DNA of 64,000 bases. Source: Streptomyces bauhiniae (lineage in GTDB: Bacteria; Actinomycetota; Actinomycetes; Streptomycetales; Streptomycetaceae). The notes under the pieces were generated by a model that saw only the letters and a program-made list of their open reading frames with translations, was not told where the DNA came from and did no database searches. Both the position numbers and the translations under genes were made by a program. The DNA lies in the NCBI RefSeq assembly GCF_004784475.1, contig NZ_SRRT01000002.1, positions 558,001-622,000 of the forward strand. Direction: 5' to 3'. This document shows positions 50,251-58,573 of the stretch, piece by piece; the first letter of the stretch is position 1; each line of letters starts with the position of its first letter.

Positions 50251-51177
50251 TCAGCGAACCCGCTCCGCCCCAGTGGCCGCCCGGCCGGTGCCGCCCCGCC
50301 CGCTCCGGTCCGCCGTGCCGGGCGTGGGCCGCGTCGACCGGCCCTGGGCGACACAGGCCAGTGCGCCGCAGGCGAGGCCGACGGCCGTGGTCAGGTCGAG
50401 GGGTGCGCCCTGCAAGCCCCGCGCCGCGACCACGGAGACCGCCGGGATGAGGGCGAACAGGATCGACGCCCCTCGCGCTCCCCTGCTCCGCACACAGGCC
50501 GCGTAGCAGACCATGCCCACCGCGCTGGCGAGTACGAGCAGCAGGAGCAGGGCGACGGCGGGCACGGGGTCGGTGAGGTGCTGCGGGGTGCTGAGGGCCA
50601 GCGCGGCGGCCGGAAGGACGGAAACGGTGACGCCGATCGCGGTGAACACGAAGGGGTCGACCGCCCGCAGCTTCCGTTCCTGGAGGAGCGAGCCGCCGGA
50701 CAGACCCCCGAGCGCGATCAGGACGGTGACCAGTCCCGGCCCGACGGACGGGTCGGCCAGCAGCCGTGGCAGGCAGGCCGCGACCACGCCCACCGCGCCG
50801 AGGGCGAGCGCGACGAGTCCCCAGGAGTTCTCGCGCCTCCCCAGCACCAGCCGGGCGAGGACCGCGGTGGTGACGGGGTTCATCGCGATCACCAGCGCCG
50901 CGACGCCCGGCCCCACCCCGTGGGCCATGCCCCAGTACAGACCGAGGAACTGCACCCCCTGCACCAGCAGCCCGCCGGCGACCGTCCAGGCGAGCACCCG
51001 TCCGCGCGGCAGCGGCGTCCGCCGCACCGCCACGACGGTCCACATCAGCACGGCACTGATCAGGAAGCGCAGCAGGATCAGGAGGAACGGCGTGACATGA
51101 CCGAGGGTGAGCGCGCCCAGGGGATAGCCGAGGGCGTACAGCAGGACGGTCAGGGCCGGGAGAAGTCGCTGGCACAT
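50251..51177 (-). CDS. EamA/DMT-superfamily transporter
   Basis: A 308-residue membrane protein with about ten helices in two EamA repeats. FLILLRFLISAVLMWTVVAV and VAALVIAMNPVTTAVLARLVLG belong to the first, and LIALGGLSGGSLLQERK with FALIPAVSVVAARGL to the second. A disordered Gly/Thr-rich tail follows. Family members export amino acids or other metabolites. It is divergent from a LysR gene across a T-N11-A type site, an arrangement in which LysR usually controls the transporter. Confidence 0.88.
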   Translation of the reverse strand: MCQRLLPALTVLLYALGYPLGALTLGHVTPFLLILLRFLISAVLMWTVVAVRRTPLPRGRVLAWTVAGGLLVQGVQFLGLYWGMAHGVGPGVAALVIAMNPVTTAVLARLVLGRRENSWGLVALALGAVGVVAACLPRLLADPSVGPGLVTVLIALGGLSGGSLLQERKLRAVDPFVFTAIGVTVSVLPAAALALSTPQHLTDPVPAVALLLLLVLASAVGMVCYAACVRSRGARGASILFALIPAVSVVAARGLQGAPLDLTTAVGLACGALACVAQGRSTRPTPGTADRSGRGGTGRAATGAERVR

Positions 51178-51217
51178 GCTTCGACTTCAGCACCGGCGCC
51201 GGCCGGTGTGCGTGACC

Positions 51218-51238
51218 GATCGTGATTCGTGAACGATC
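51218..51238. promoter_or_regulatory. LysR-type operator between the EamA and lysR genes
   Basis: GATCGT (51218-51223) and ACGATC (51233-51238) form a perfect palindrome with nine bases between, and contain a T-N11-A core. It is centred in the 97-base gap between the divergent genes. Confidence 0.6.
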
Positions 51239-51274
51239 CTCCTTCCGTACGTCGTCCACCGGTGACAATGAGGC

Positions 51275-52093
51275 ATGGCGACCCTCGACATCACCTGCCT
51301 GCGCAGCCTGGTCAGCGTGGCTTCCTTCGGCGGGGTCCGCAGGGCCGCCGAGGCCCTGCATCTGTCACAGGCGGGGGTCAGCGGTCATCTGCGCCGCCTG
51401 GAGGCGGAGCTGGGTTTTACCGTCGTGACGCGGCAGGGCCGGAACATCGCCTTCACCTCCCGAGGCGAGGACGTGCTGCGGGAGGCGTACCGGCTGCTCG
51501 GTGAGCACGACGACGCGCTGCACCGCCTGCTGGGCCCCGCGAGCGGGGAGCTGCTGGTCGTCTCCACCGAGCACGCCACCGAGGCGCTGCTGCGCGCGGT
51601 CGCGCGGGTCCTCTCCCGCGACCACCCGGACCGGCCCGTCCGTTTCCGGTTCCACCGCAGCGCCCGTGTGCGCGAGTTCGTGCACGACCACTCGGCGGAC
51701 GTGGCGCTGGGCATCGGGGACCTCGGCCATGGCACCCGGCATCTCACCGATCTGCCCCTCACCTGGGTCGGTCCGTCGGACCGCGCTCCGGACACGGGCG
51801 CGCTGGTCACCTTCACCGCCCCCTGCACCGTGCGGGACCACATCCTGGAGTCCGAAGCGGGGGCAGGCGGATCGCTGGTCCGGGAGTGCGCCGACCTGGT
51901 CAGTCTCCTTTCCGCTGTCAAAGCCACCGGGGGCATCACGGCCCTCCCGCAAGCCCGGCTGAGCGAGCCGGGTCTGATGACGATCGACTCCCTTCCGCCG
52001 CTTCCCTCCATCCCCCTGACCCTGGTCACCAGCAACCGTCTTGCGGCCAGGACCAGAGACGGCATCATCGCCGCACTTCTCTCCGCCACTTGA
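51275..52093 (+). CDS. LysR-family transcriptional regulator
   Basis: A 272-residue LysR protein. The N-terminal winged helix spans about residues 1-62 (CLRSLVSVASFGGVRRAAEA, LSQAGVSGHLRRLEAELGF, FTSRGEDVLREA). A shortened effector-binding domain follows; LysR proteins are commonly about 300 residues. It is divergent from the EamA transporter and probably regulates it and itself. It converges with the SDR gene after 11 bases. Confidence 0.9.
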   Translation: MATLDITCLRSLVSVASFGGVRRAAEALHLSQAGVSGHLRRLEAELGFTVVTRQGRNIAFTSRGEDVLREAYRLLGEHDDALHRLLGPASGELLVVSTEHATEALLRAVARVLSRDHPDRPVRFRFHRSARVREFVHDHSADVALGIGDLGHGTRHLTDLPLTWVGPSDRAPDTGALVTFTAPCTVRDHILESEAGAGGSLVRECADLVSLLSAVKATGGITALPQARLSEPGLMTIDSLPPLPSIPLTLVTSNRLAARTRDGIIAALLSAT

Positions 52094-52104
52094 GAGCCCT
52101 CCGG

Positions 52105-52845
52105 TCAGCCCGGCAGCGTGCTGAGTTCTCCCCCGTCCGCGTACAGGATCGCGCCGTTCATATAGCTGCTCGCCGGGCTGACCAGGAAGCCGACTATCTC
52201 GGCGATCTCGCCCGGCTCGCCCGCCCGGCCGCGGGCGTTGACCTGGTCCAGGACGGCGGTGCGGTCGCCGAATATCGCGGTGACGCCCTCGGTGCGGACG
52301 GGCCCCGGGGAGACGGTGTTGACGCGCACGCCGTGGGGGCCGTACTCGGTGGCCCAGTAGCGGGTGAGGATCTCGACGCCGGCCTTGGACGCGCCGTAGG
52401 CGGCGCCGATGGGGGCGGGCAGACGGGCGGCGCTGGAGCCGATCGTGACGATCGAGCCGTGGCCGCGCTCCGCCATCGCCGGAGCGAGGGCGCCGACCAG
52501 GAGGAAGGGGGCGCGGGTGTTCACCGCGATGTGGCGGTCGAAGGCGGCGGCGTCCGTCGCGGCGGTGGGCGCGAAGTCGTAGACGCCCGCGCTGTTGACG
52601 AGGATGTCCACCTCGCCCGCCTCGGCCGCCAGGCGGAGGACGTCCTCGGCGTCGGTGAGGTCCGCCGCGATGAACCGGGCCCCTGTATCTCGCGCGAGGG
52701 TTTCGCCTCGGGCGCGGTCCCGGCCGTGCAGGATCACCTTCGCGCCCCGGGCGGCCAGGCTCTTCGCCACGGCGCGGCCGATGCCGGAGGTGGCGCCGGT
52801 GACCAGGGCGGTGCTGCCGTGCAGGTCGTTGCTGTCGTTCGTCAT
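52105..52845 (-). CDS. Short-chain dehydrogenase/reductase
   Basis: A 246-residue classical SDR. ALVTGATSGIGRAVA is the cofactor motif and ILVNSAGVYDF the NAG-type motif. The catalytic Ser lies in IGSSAARL and Tyr-Lys in AAYGASKAGVE. ASSYMNGAILYADGG is the usual C-terminal signature. The start at 52845 was chosen as the first methionine before the Rossmann motif; a 23-residue extension is unlikely. It is divergent from a MarR gene and probably under its control. The substrate is unknown. Confidence 0.9.
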   Translation of the reverse strand: MTNDSNDLHGSTALVTGATSGIGRAVAKSLAARGAKVILHGRDRARGETLARDTGARFIAADLTDAEDVLRLAAEAGEVDILVNSAGVYDFAPTAATDAAAFDRHIAVNTRAPFLLVGALAPAMAERGHGSIVTIGSSAARLPAPIGAAYGASKAGVEILTRYWATEYGPHGVRVNTVSPGPVRTEGVTAIFGDRTAVLDQVNARGRAGEPGEIAEIVGFLVSPASSYMNGAILYADGGELSTLPG

Positions 52846-52920
52846 GGCGCGGTTCTCATTCCTGCTCTGCGCATGCAAGCGGTCGGTCTCGGGTCCCGTC
52901 GCGGGGCCTCGCAAAAACTA

Positions 52921-52958
52921 TGCACCACAGATGTTCTGTCCGCAAGACTATCTGTGCA
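52921..52958. promoter_or_regulatory. Candidate MarR operator between the SDR and marR genes
   Basis: Two nested inverted repeats lie in the 142-base divergent gap. ACAGA-TGT-TCTGT (52927-52939) is a perfect palindrome. TGCACCACAGAT (52921-52932) partly mirrors ATCTGTGCA (52950-52958). They lie 30-67 bases upstream of the marR start, typical for MarR autoregulation. Confidence 0.5.
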
Positions 52959-52987
52959 CAAGCAGAAATGTGCGCTACATTGGTCCC

Positions 52988-53473
52988 GTGACCGCTTCAG
53001 ACACCGCCGCCACCGACGACTCCGGACTCGAGACCGACCTCGGCTGGGCCATCCGCCAGGTCTCCTCGGCGTTCCGCAGGATCGCCACCAGCTCGGTCGC
53101 CGACCTGCCCGGAGGTCCGCGCGGCTACCTGGTGCTGGTCGCCCTGGCGACGGGCGAGCCGCCCTCCCAGCTCGCCCTGGCCCAGCAGGTCAGCCTGGAC
53201 CGTACGGTGATGACGTATCTGCTGGACGACCTCGAGAAGCGCGGGCTGATCACCCGGCGCCCCGACCCCCGCGACCGCCGCGCCCGGCAGGTCCTCATAA
53301 CCGAGGAGGGCCGGGCGGAGCTGGAGCGCAGCCGCCGTCAGCTCTCCACCGCCGAGGCCCGCCTCCTGGCCGATCTCGACGAGAACGACGCGGGCCAGCT
53401 CCGCCGCCTCCTGACCCGCGTCGCCCAGACCACCCAGCGCGACGACTCCCTCGGCGCCACCCCCGACTGCTGA
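52988..53473 (+). CDS. MarR-family transcriptional regulator
   Basis: A 161-residue regulator starting at GTG 52988. PSQLALAQQVSLDRTVMTYLLDDLEKRGLI is the MarR winged-helix recognition region (about residues 58-87), followed by the wing RRPDPRDRRARQVLIT. It is divergent from the SDR gene with inverted repeats between, so it likely represses that gene and itself in response to a small phenolic or oxidative signal. Confidence 0.9.
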   Translation: MTASDTAATDDSGLETDLGWAIRQVSSAFRRIATSSVADLPGGPRGYLVLVALATGEPPSQLALAQQVSLDRTVMTYLLDDLEKRGLITRRPDPRDRRARQVLITEEGRAELERSRRQLSTAEARLLADLDENDAGQLRRLLTRVAQTTQRDDSLGATPDC

Positions 53474-53580
53474 CGCACGCCCGCGCAGACAGACGGGACA
53501 GCTCCGGCGGAGTGGGATGCTGGGAGGGGACCGAGCCGTCACTCCTCACCCCCCGCACACCCCGTACCGCTGGAGCCGCC

Positions 53581-54756
53581 GTGTCCCCGACCTCCTCACC
53601 CGCCTCCGACGACCCGGACGCCCTCTTCGGGCTGACCGAGCTGCTGGGCGCCGAGGACCGCAGCGAGGACCCGGCGCCGGGCGACAGCCCCGAGCAGGTG
53701 TCCCGGCTGCTCGACGTGCGGGAGATCTACGCCGAGCCCGCCGCCGCCCTCTCCCCGCGCGGCCGGCAGGTCATCGCCCGCTTCCCCGGGGCGCGCGTGC
53801 TGGAGGTCGGCTCGCACTGGAACATCCCCCACCTGCACGGCAACGAGGGCAACGCCGACCGCTGGGTGCGGGTCAAGCGGCAGACGCTGGTCCTCGGCGT
53901 GCGCAAGTCCCTGACCGTACGGCCCAACGGCCGCTCGGCGGACTGGATCGCGCCCGGCACCTCCAACGGCTGCGCCATGTCCTGCGCGTACTGTTACGTC
54001 CCGCGCCGCAAGGGGTACGCCAACCCGATCACCGTCTTCACCAACATCGGGGATGTCATAGACGCCCTCGACCGGCACATCACCTCCCTCGGCCCGAAGC
54101 AGGAGCCCACCCAGTGCGACGAGGAGCGCTGGGTGTACGACACCGGGGAGAACGGCGACTGCTCGGTGGACGCGCTGATCAGCGACAACACCGCCGACCT
54201 CATAGCCGCCTTCCGGCGGTGGCCCACCGCGATGGCCTCCTTCGCCACCAAGTACGTCAACCGGGACCTGCTCGCCCTGGACCCGCGCGGCTCGACCCGT
54301 ATCCGCTTCTCGGTGATGCCGCCCGGCGACTCCCGGCTGCTGGACGTGCGGACCAGCCCGGTGGCCGAACGGATCGCCGCCGCCGGGGACTTCCTGGACG
54401 CGGGCTACGAGGTGCACTTCAACCTCTCCCCCGTCGTGCTGCGCCCCGGCTGGGAGGAGGACTGGACGGAGCTGCTGCGCCACCTCGACGACGTACTGCC
54501 CGCTCGGGTGAAGGCGCAGGCGGCGGCCGAGGTCATCATGCTGACGCACAACCGTCAGCTTCACGACGTCAACCTGCGCTGGCACCCGCGCGCCGAGGAC
54601 GTGCTGTGGCGCCCGGAGATCCAGCAGGCCAAGCGCTCGGAGAACGGCGCGCTGAACGTGCGGTACCGCAACGACGTGAAACGCGAGGGCGTCCGGCGGG
54701 TGACCGAGCTGGTCGCGGCGCACGCGCCCTGGCTGCGGGTGCGGTACGCGTTCTGA
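53581..54756 (+). CDS. SPL-family radical SAM protein (spore-photoproduct-lyase-like)
   Basis: A 391-residue radical SAM enzyme. The [4Fe-4S] motif is C-x3-C-x2-C in NGCAMSCAYCYVPRRKGY. FTNIGDVIDAL, RWVYDTGENGDCSVDAL, FATKYVNRDLL and MLTHNRQLHDVNL match the actinobacterial SPL family, related to the Bacillus enzyme that splits spore photoproduct in UV-damaged DNA. Streptomyces spores are not endospores, so the substrate may be a related DNA lesion or something else. The start is GTG 53581 with GGAG six bases upstream. The first ~60 residues are acidic and poorly conserved. Confidence 0.85.
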   Translation: MSPTSSPASDDPDALFGLTELLGAEDRSEDPAPGDSPEQVSRLLDVREIYAEPAAALSPRGRQVIARFPGARVLEVGSHWNIPHLHGNEGNADRWVRVKRQTLVLGVRKSLTVRPNGRSADWIAPGTSNGCAMSCAYCYVPRRKGYANPITVFTNIGDVIDALDRHITSLGPKQEPTQCDEERWVYDTGENGDCSVDALISDNTADLIAAFRRWPTAMASFATKYVNRDLLALDPRGSTRIRFSVMPPGDSRLLDVRTSPVAERIAAAGDFLDAGYEVHFNLSPVVLRPGWEEDWTELLRHLDDVLPARVKAQAAAEVIMLTHNRQLHDVNLRWHPRAEDVLWRPEIQQAKRSENGALNVRYRNDVKREGVRRVTELVAAHAPWLRVRYAF

Positions 54757-54886
54757 GCGGTACGCGTTCCCGCGAGTCAGCGAGCGGCACCCGGGAATCC
54801 ATGGCCCCTGCACGGTGTTACCCGTGTCGGCCCGCATCCGGCACGGCGGGCCGCCATGCCGACCCACGACCCCCCGGGAGCCCCGC

Positions 54887-55990
54887 GTGAGCGTCCTGTT
54901 CGAACCGCTGTCCCTCCGTTCGCTGACCGTGCGGAACCGCCTGTGGATGGCGCCGATGTGCCAGTACTCGGCCGCACCCGAGGGCCCGGAGACCGGCGCG
55001 CCGAACGACTGGCACTTCCAGCACCTCGGGGCACGCGCGGCGGGCGGCACCGGTCTGATCCTCACCGAGGCCACCGCCGTCAGCCCGGAGGGCCGTATCA
55101 GCCCGTACGACCTGGGGCTGTGGAACGACACCCAGCAGGCCGCATTCGCGCGCATCACCCGCTTCCTCAAGTCCCAGGGCACCGTCCCCGGAATCCAGAT
55201 CGCGCACGCCGGCCGCAAGGCGTCCACCGAGCGGACCTGGGTGGACCGGGGTGCCCCGATCGCCCCCGGTGACGGCTACGGCTGGCAGCCCGTCTCCGCC
55301 AGCGCGCTCCCCTTCGACGACGGGTACACCACCCCGGCGGAGCTGACCACCGCCGAGATCGACGCGATCGTCGAGGAGTTCGCCGCCACCGCCCGGCGTG
55401 CGCTCGCCGCGGGGTTCGAGGTCGCCGAGATCCACGGGGCCCACGGCTACCTCGTCCACCAGTTCCTCTCCCCGTATTCCAACCACCGCACCGACGCCTA
55501 CGGCGGCTCGTACGAGGGGCGGGCCCGGTTCGCGCTGCGGGTGGCGGAGGCGGTCCGTGCGGTGTGGCCGGACGAACTCCCCCTGTTCTTCCGGGTGTCG
55601 GCCACCGACTGGCTCACCGAGGACGAGAGCGACGACCGTACGGGCTGGACCGTGGACGACACGGTCCGGCTCGCGGCCGACCTCGGCCACCGGGGCGTCG
55701 ACCTGATCGACGTGTCCTCCGGCGGCATCGCGCCCAATGCCCGCATCGAGACCGGCCCCGGTTACCAGGTGCCCTTCGCCGAGCGGATACGCCGTGAGAC
55801 CGGGCTGCCGGTCGCCGCCGTGGGGCTCATCACGGAGGCGCGCCAGGCCGAGAAGATCGTCGCCGACGGCCAGGCCGACGCCGTCATGCTCGGCCGTGAG
55901 CTGCTCCGCGACCCCTACTTCGCGCTGCACGCCGCCCGCGAACTCGGCGACGAGCCGTACGTCGCGCAGCCGTACCACCGGGCGTACTGA
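54887..55990 (+). CDS. NADPH dehydrogenase, YqjM-like old yellow enzyme
   Basis: A 367-residue FMN enzyme starting at GTG 54887 with GGGAG at 54876-54880. RNRLWMAPMCQYSA contains the cysteine that tunes FMN in the YqjM class. QIAHAGRKAS, the active-site IHGAHGYLVHQFLSP, and AVGLITEARQAEKIV with MLGRELLRDPYF complete the barrel. It reduces enones, quinones or nitro compounds with NADPH and is often induced by electrophile stress. It differs in class from the OYE at 21124-22374. Confidence 0.92.
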   Translation: MSVLFEPLSLRSLTVRNRLWMAPMCQYSAAPEGPETGAPNDWHFQHLGARAAGGTGLILTEATAVSPEGRISPYDLGLWNDTQQAAFARITRFLKSQGTVPGIQIAHAGRKASTERTWVDRGAPIAPGDGYGWQPVSASALPFDDGYTTPAELTTAEIDAIVEEFAATARRALAAGFEVAEIHGAHGYLVHQFLSPYSNHRTDAYGGSYEGRARFALRVAEAVRAVWPDELPLFFRVSATDWLTEDESDDRTGWTVDDTVRLAADLGHRGVDLIDVSSGGIAPNARIETGPGYQVPFAERIRRETGLPVAAVGLITEARQAEKIVADGQADAVMLGRELLRDPYFALHAARELGDEPYVAQPYHRAY

Positions 55991-56002
55991 CGGGCGTCGC
56001 GG

Positions 56003-57160
56003 TCACTCCAACTCCAGTCGTACGGGCGCCTGTTCCGGCCGCGCGGGCAATCTCAGTCCCTCGCGGCCGGGGGTCAGCGAGCCCAGGATGCTCGGATGGC
56101 GGGCGCCCGTGCTCGCGGGGTCCGTTCCGGCGAGGCCGTGCAGGGTGAGGAAGCCCAGCACGGCGAAGGCGTACGCCTCCTTGGCGGCCGAGGGGAGGCC
56201 CAGTTCGTCGGAGACGCGGACCGGGATGCCGGGGAGCGCTGCGCCGAGGGCACGCATCAGCGTGGGGTTCCGGGTGCCGCCGCCGGAGGCGATGACCTCG
56301 GTGGCGGAGACGGACCGTACGGCGTCGGCGATCGTGCGGGCGGTCAGTTCGGTGAGGGTGGCGAGGATGTCCTCGGCGGAGACGTCGGAGAGCAAGTCGG
56401 AAGCCCCAGCTCGCGGATAGCCGGGGTGGAACAGTTCCTTGCCCGTCGTCTTGGGCGCGGGGCGTGCGTAGTACGGGTCGGCCAACAGCCGTTCCAGCAG
56501 CGGGCCGTGCACCCGCCCCCGGGCGGCCAGCGCGCCGTCGGCGTCGTACGCCAGCCGGCCCGCGCTGAACTCCCGCGCCGCCGCGTCCAGCAGGGCGCAT
56601 CCCGGCCCGGTGTCGAAGGCCGTCCCGTCCGGGGCGGTGAGGTTGGCGATGCCGCCGATGTTCAGCGCGACCGGCGTCCCCGGCCTGCCCCGCAGCCACA
56701 GCAGATCCACCAGGCTGACCAGCGGCGCGCCCTGGCCGCCCGCAGCCACGTCACGGGGCCGGAAGTCGGCGACCACCGGCAGCCCGGTCGCCTCGGCGAT
56801 CCAGGCGGGCTGCCCGAGCTGCAGGGTGCCGTGCACCCGGTCGCCGTCCACCCAGTGGTACACCGTCTGCCCGTGCGAGGCGATCAACTCCGCCGCCCCG
56901 CCGCACAGTTCGGCGTCCGCCCGAGCGGCCGCCGTCGCGAACGCCTGCCCGATCCGGGTGTCCAGGCGGCACACGTCCGCCAGCGGTACCGCCGCCGGGG
57001 GCAGCGCACCGGCGAGCAGTTCCCGCAGGCCGGGGTCGTACGGCTCGCTCACCATTCCGAGCGGCTTCAGGTGGAGTGTGTCCCCCGCGAGGCGCAGCTC
57101 GGCCGCCGCCGCGTCAATGCCGTCGTACGACGTTCCCGACATCAGGCCGATCACCAGCAT
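56003..57160 (-). CDS. anmK: Anhydro-N-acetylmuramic acid kinase
   Basis: A 385-residue sugar kinase of the actin-like ASKHA fold. VIGLMSGTSYDGIDAA is the diagnostic N-terminal motif. IASHGQTVYHW, VVADFRPRDVAAGGQGAPL, LNIGGIANLT and FDTGPGCALLD follow, and VIASGGGTRNPTLM lies in the nucleotide site. It phosphorylates and opens 1,6-anhydroMurNAc during cell-wall recycling. Its start lies inside the 3' end of the upstream transporter gene (47-base overlap), so the two are probably co-transcribed. Confidence 0.93.
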   Translation of the reverse strand: MLVIGLMSGTSYDGIDAAAAELRLAGDTLHLKPLGMVSEPYDPGLRELLAGALPPAAVPLADVCRLDTRIGQAFATAAARADAELCGGAAELIASHGQTVYHWVDGDRVHGTLQLGQPAWIAEATGLPVVADFRPRDVAAGGQGAPLVSLVDLLWLRGRPGTPVALNIGGIANLTAPDGTAFDTGPGCALLDAAAREFSAGRLAYDADGALAARGRVHGPLLERLLADPYYARPAPKTTGKELFHPGYPRAGASDLLSDVSAEDILATLTELTARTIADAVRSVSATEVIASGGGTRNPTLMRALGAALPGIPVRVSDELGLPSAAKEAYAFAVLGFLTLHGLAGTDPASTGARHPSILGSLTPGREGLRLPARPEQAPVRLELE

Positions 57161-58451
57161 CCGTCCAACCCGCCTTTCCCACGGTGCCGTTGAAAGCGGT
57201 CTTCTTGAAGAGGGCGAGCATGCTCACCGCGCAGGCCGCCGCCGCGTAGTAGGCGGGTACGTCCACGTTGCCGGTCCGCTTCACTGCCTCCGTGATGATG
57301 AGCCCGGCGCAGCCCGAGAACACGGCATTGGACAGGGCGTAGGCGAGTCCGAGCCCTGTGCAGCGCACCCGTGTGGGGAACATCTCGGCGAGCAGGGCGG
57401 GCCCCGGCCCGGCCATCAGGCCCACGATCGCCCCGGCGAGCAGTACGGCCAGTCCCTTGAGCAGGGTCGAAGTGCCCTGATTCTGCAGAAGGTTGAGCAG
57501 AGGCACCGCCAGCACCACGACCAGGCCCGCCCCCGTCAGCATCACCGGCCGGCGTCCGATCCGGTCGCTCAGCAGGCCGGCCGGGATGATCGTGGCGGCG
57601 AAGCCCAGGTTGGCCAGCACGGTCGCGGTGAGCGCCTCACGGAAGGTGGCGTGCAGGGCCGTCTGGAGGTACGAGGGGAGCACGACGAGGAAGGCGTACC
57701 CCGCCGCCGCCCAGCCCATCACCCGCCCGGCGCCCAGCGCGATGGCCCATGCCACGTCCCGCGCGGGCAGGGACTCGGCGGGCTCCTGTTCCCGGAAGGT
57801 CGGCGTCTCGTCCAGCCGCAGTCGTAGCCACAGCGCGCCCAGCCCCATCGGCAGCGCCAGCAGGAACGGCAACCGCCAGCCCCAGGCGCTCAGTTGGATC
57901 TCGCTCAGCAAGCTCGCCAGCACCGCCGCGACCCCCGCCCCGCCCAGCAGCCCGAGCGCCACGGTGAACGACTGCCACGCCCCGTACAGCCCCCGCCTGC
58001 CCGGTGGGGCGAACTCGGTCATCACCGCGACCGCGCCCCCGAACTCCCCTCCCGCTGACAGCCCTTGGAGCACCCGGAGCAGGGTCAGCAGCCAGGGCGC
58101 CAGGACGCCGACCGTGGCGTAGGTGGGCAGCGCGCCGATCAGTGCCGTCGTCACCGTCATCAGCGAGATCACCAGGATCAGTACCGGCCGCCGCCCGATC
58201 CGGTCCCCGAGCCGGCCGAACAGGGCCGCGCCGACCGGGCGGAAGAAGAACGCCAGCGCGAAGGAGGCGTACGTCTTGACCAGGCCCTCGACCGTGCCGC
58301 CCCCGGCCGGGGTGAAGAAGCGCTCCGCGATCACCGTGGCGAAGTAGCCGTAGACCCCGAACTCGTACCACTCGATGAAGTTGCCCACCGACCCGGCGAC
58401 CAGCGCCCGCACCGACGGCCGACGATCCTCGCTCACCCGCTCCGTCTCCAT
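57114..58451 (-). CDS. MFS transporter of the metabolite:H+ symporter (MHS) group
   Basis: A 445-residue MFS protein with about 12 helices. NFIEWYEFGVYGYFA is the MHS signature in the first helix, FRPVGAALFGRLGDRIGRRP the loop 2-3 motif, and AGGEFGGAVAVMTEFAPPGRRG a further MHS feature. Related proteins import proline, betaine, ketoglutarate or other organic ions. ATG 58451 follows GAGGG; an upstream GTG at 58475 is possible. Overlap with anmK suggests a link with cell-wall recycling, although no MHS protein is known to me to carry a muropeptide sugar. Confidence 0.88.
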   Translation of the reverse strand: METERVSEDRRPSVRALVAGSVGNFIEWYEFGVYGYFATVIAERFFTPAGGGTVEGLVKTYASFALAFFFRPVGAALFGRLGDRIGRRPVLILVISLMTVTTALIGALPTYATVGVLAPWLLTLLRVLQGLSAGGEFGGAVAVMTEFAPPGRRGLYGAWQSFTVALGLLGGAGVAAVLASLLSEIQLSAWGWRLPFLLALPMGLGALWLRLRLDETPTFREQEPAESLPARDVAWAIALGAGRVMGWAAAGYAFLVVLPSYLQTALHATFREALTATVLANLGFAATIIPAGLLSDRIGRRPVMLTGAGLVVVLAVPLLNLLQNQGTSTLLKGLAVLLAGAIVGLMAGPGPALLAEMFPTRVRCTGLGLAYALSNAVFSGCAGLIITEAVKRTGNVDVPAYYAAAACAVSMLALFKKTAFNGTVGKAGWTDAGDRPDVGNVVRRH

Positions 58452-58573
58452 GGCAACGCCCTCGTCCGTCGTCACTCCCTCGCGCCCGGCACCCACCCGC
58501 ACCACCGGCCACCTGTCAGGGCAATGGATGCCCGGCCGGGGCCGCGCCTACCCGGACCTGAGTTGCGCCGGTG

